Assembly: GCA_020355105.1 (NCBI GenBank)
Contig: CP070658.1
Coordinates: forward strand, 1,662,798 to 1,670,047
Direction: 5' to 3'
DNA from: Candidatus Thorarchaeota archaeon
GTDB taxonomy: Archaea; Asgardarchaeota; Thorarchaeia; Thorarchaeales; Thorarchaeaceae
Length of the DNA: 7,250 bases
Shown: piece after piece, positions 7,139 to 7,250 of the stretch
Layout of the letters: every line of letters starts with the position of its first letter
Position numbering within the stretch: position 1 is the stretch's first letter
Translations under genes and position numbers: made by a program
The notes under the pieces: model-generated
Told to the model about the DNA's origin: nothing
Databases searched by the model: none
The model's input: only the letters and a program-made list of their open reading frames with translations

Positions 7139-7250
7139 TGCCAGAAGGTCAGAATTTCGTGGCTATTGATGCCTGCGACTATGCGGGTAACTGCATGGAA
7201 ACATTCACCTGGCATTTCTTCGTAGGTCCAGGTGGTGGAGAGGATATAGA
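7138..7250 (+). CDS. Internal fragment of an Ig-like-domain secreted protein (no start, runs off window)
   Basis: The plus-strand frame from 7138 reads LPEGQNFVAIDACDYAGN and continues through CMETFTWHFFV to GPGGGEDI at the window edge. The pattern L-x-E-G-x-N-x-V, alternating hydrophobics, D-x-A-G-N, then a hydrophobic strand is typical of the last strands of bacterial and archaeal Ig-like, cadherin-like or HYR-like domains; GPGGGED looks like a linker. The two cysteines around DYAGN could form a disulfide. The frame is open only from 7102 (TGA at 7099-7101). There is no ATG before the internal one at 7195, and no ribosome-binding site, so it looks like the middle of a gene joined here. The exact opposite-strand frame is also open in this stretch, so a shadow reading is possible, but it shows no recognisable motif. 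Confidence 0.45.
   Translation, partial: MPEGQNFVAIDACDYAGNCMETFTWHFFVGPGGGEDI

Noticed and set aside
7139..7250. A frameshifted N-terminal continuation of the membrane protein on the minus strand (open frame reading CQVNVSHAVTRIVAGINS)
   Set aside because: It faintly resembles the pre-R-x-x-D region of the family, but joining it would still need a frameshift at an awkward point, and the stretch before it (SSPPPGPTKKC) does not look like the family's R-x-G-E region or a membrane helix. The plus-strand DYAGN reading is more convincing. Not fully excluded.
1..7250. CRISPR arrays, tRNA or rRNA genes, insertion sequences
   Set aside because: No short direct repeats with spacers, tRNA-like cloverleaf segments, rRNA-like stretches or transposase-like frames were seen. 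The only repeats are protein-level domains.

Overview
The window looks like archaeal DNA, probably from an Asgard-type (Thorarchaeota- or Lokiarchaeota-like) genome or MAG. The archaeal assignment rests on the tyrosyl-tRNA synthetase, which has the short archaeal/eukaryotic domain plan and no bacterial-type C-terminal domain. It is supported by a very large, sequon-rich surface protein with a single C-terminal membrane anchor and a charged cytoplasmic tail. The Asgard label is an inference from general resemblance and was not tested by any search. Base composition is near 50% GC by eye.

Layout. Positions 1-5336 (+) hold one giant reading frame: about 15 tandem beta-sandwich (Ig-like) domains of about 96-115 residues each, then one transmembrane helix (about 4722-4775) and a helical, highly charged cytoplasmic tail of about 185 residues. 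The gene begins upstream of the window. The frame is broken once, by an in-frame TGA at 3663-3665. The same repeat continues in the same frame immediately after it with no indel, so this is a nonsense change, a sequencing error or (least likely) recoding, not two unrelated genes. A 60-base convergent intergenic gap (5337-5396) contains a nearly perfect 14-bp hairpin. On the minus strand follow tyrosyl-tRNA synthetase (6488-5397) and, 26 bp upstream of it, the C-terminal part of a flippase-like / lysylphosphatidylglycerol-synthase-TM family membrane protein (7138-6515). That protein lacks the N-terminal half usual for the family. At about 7135-7165 the coding signal switches: from there to the right edge the plus strand encodes what looks like the inside of another Ig-like secreted protein (DYAGN motif), with no plausible start of its own. 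The membrane-protein gene therefore seems to be cut by a rearrangement or an assembly join.

How they work together. The giant protein is best read as an adhesin- or receptor-like cell-surface stalk, probably N-glycosylated outside the cell, with a tail able to contact cytoplasmic partners. The synthetase is housekeeping. The membrane protein may belong to the AglD-like group, some members of which act in archaeal glycan or lipid work, but the sequence does not link it to the surface protein. No RNA genes, CRISPR arrays, insertion sequences or origins were seen, and there is no gene-free stretch over 300 bases.
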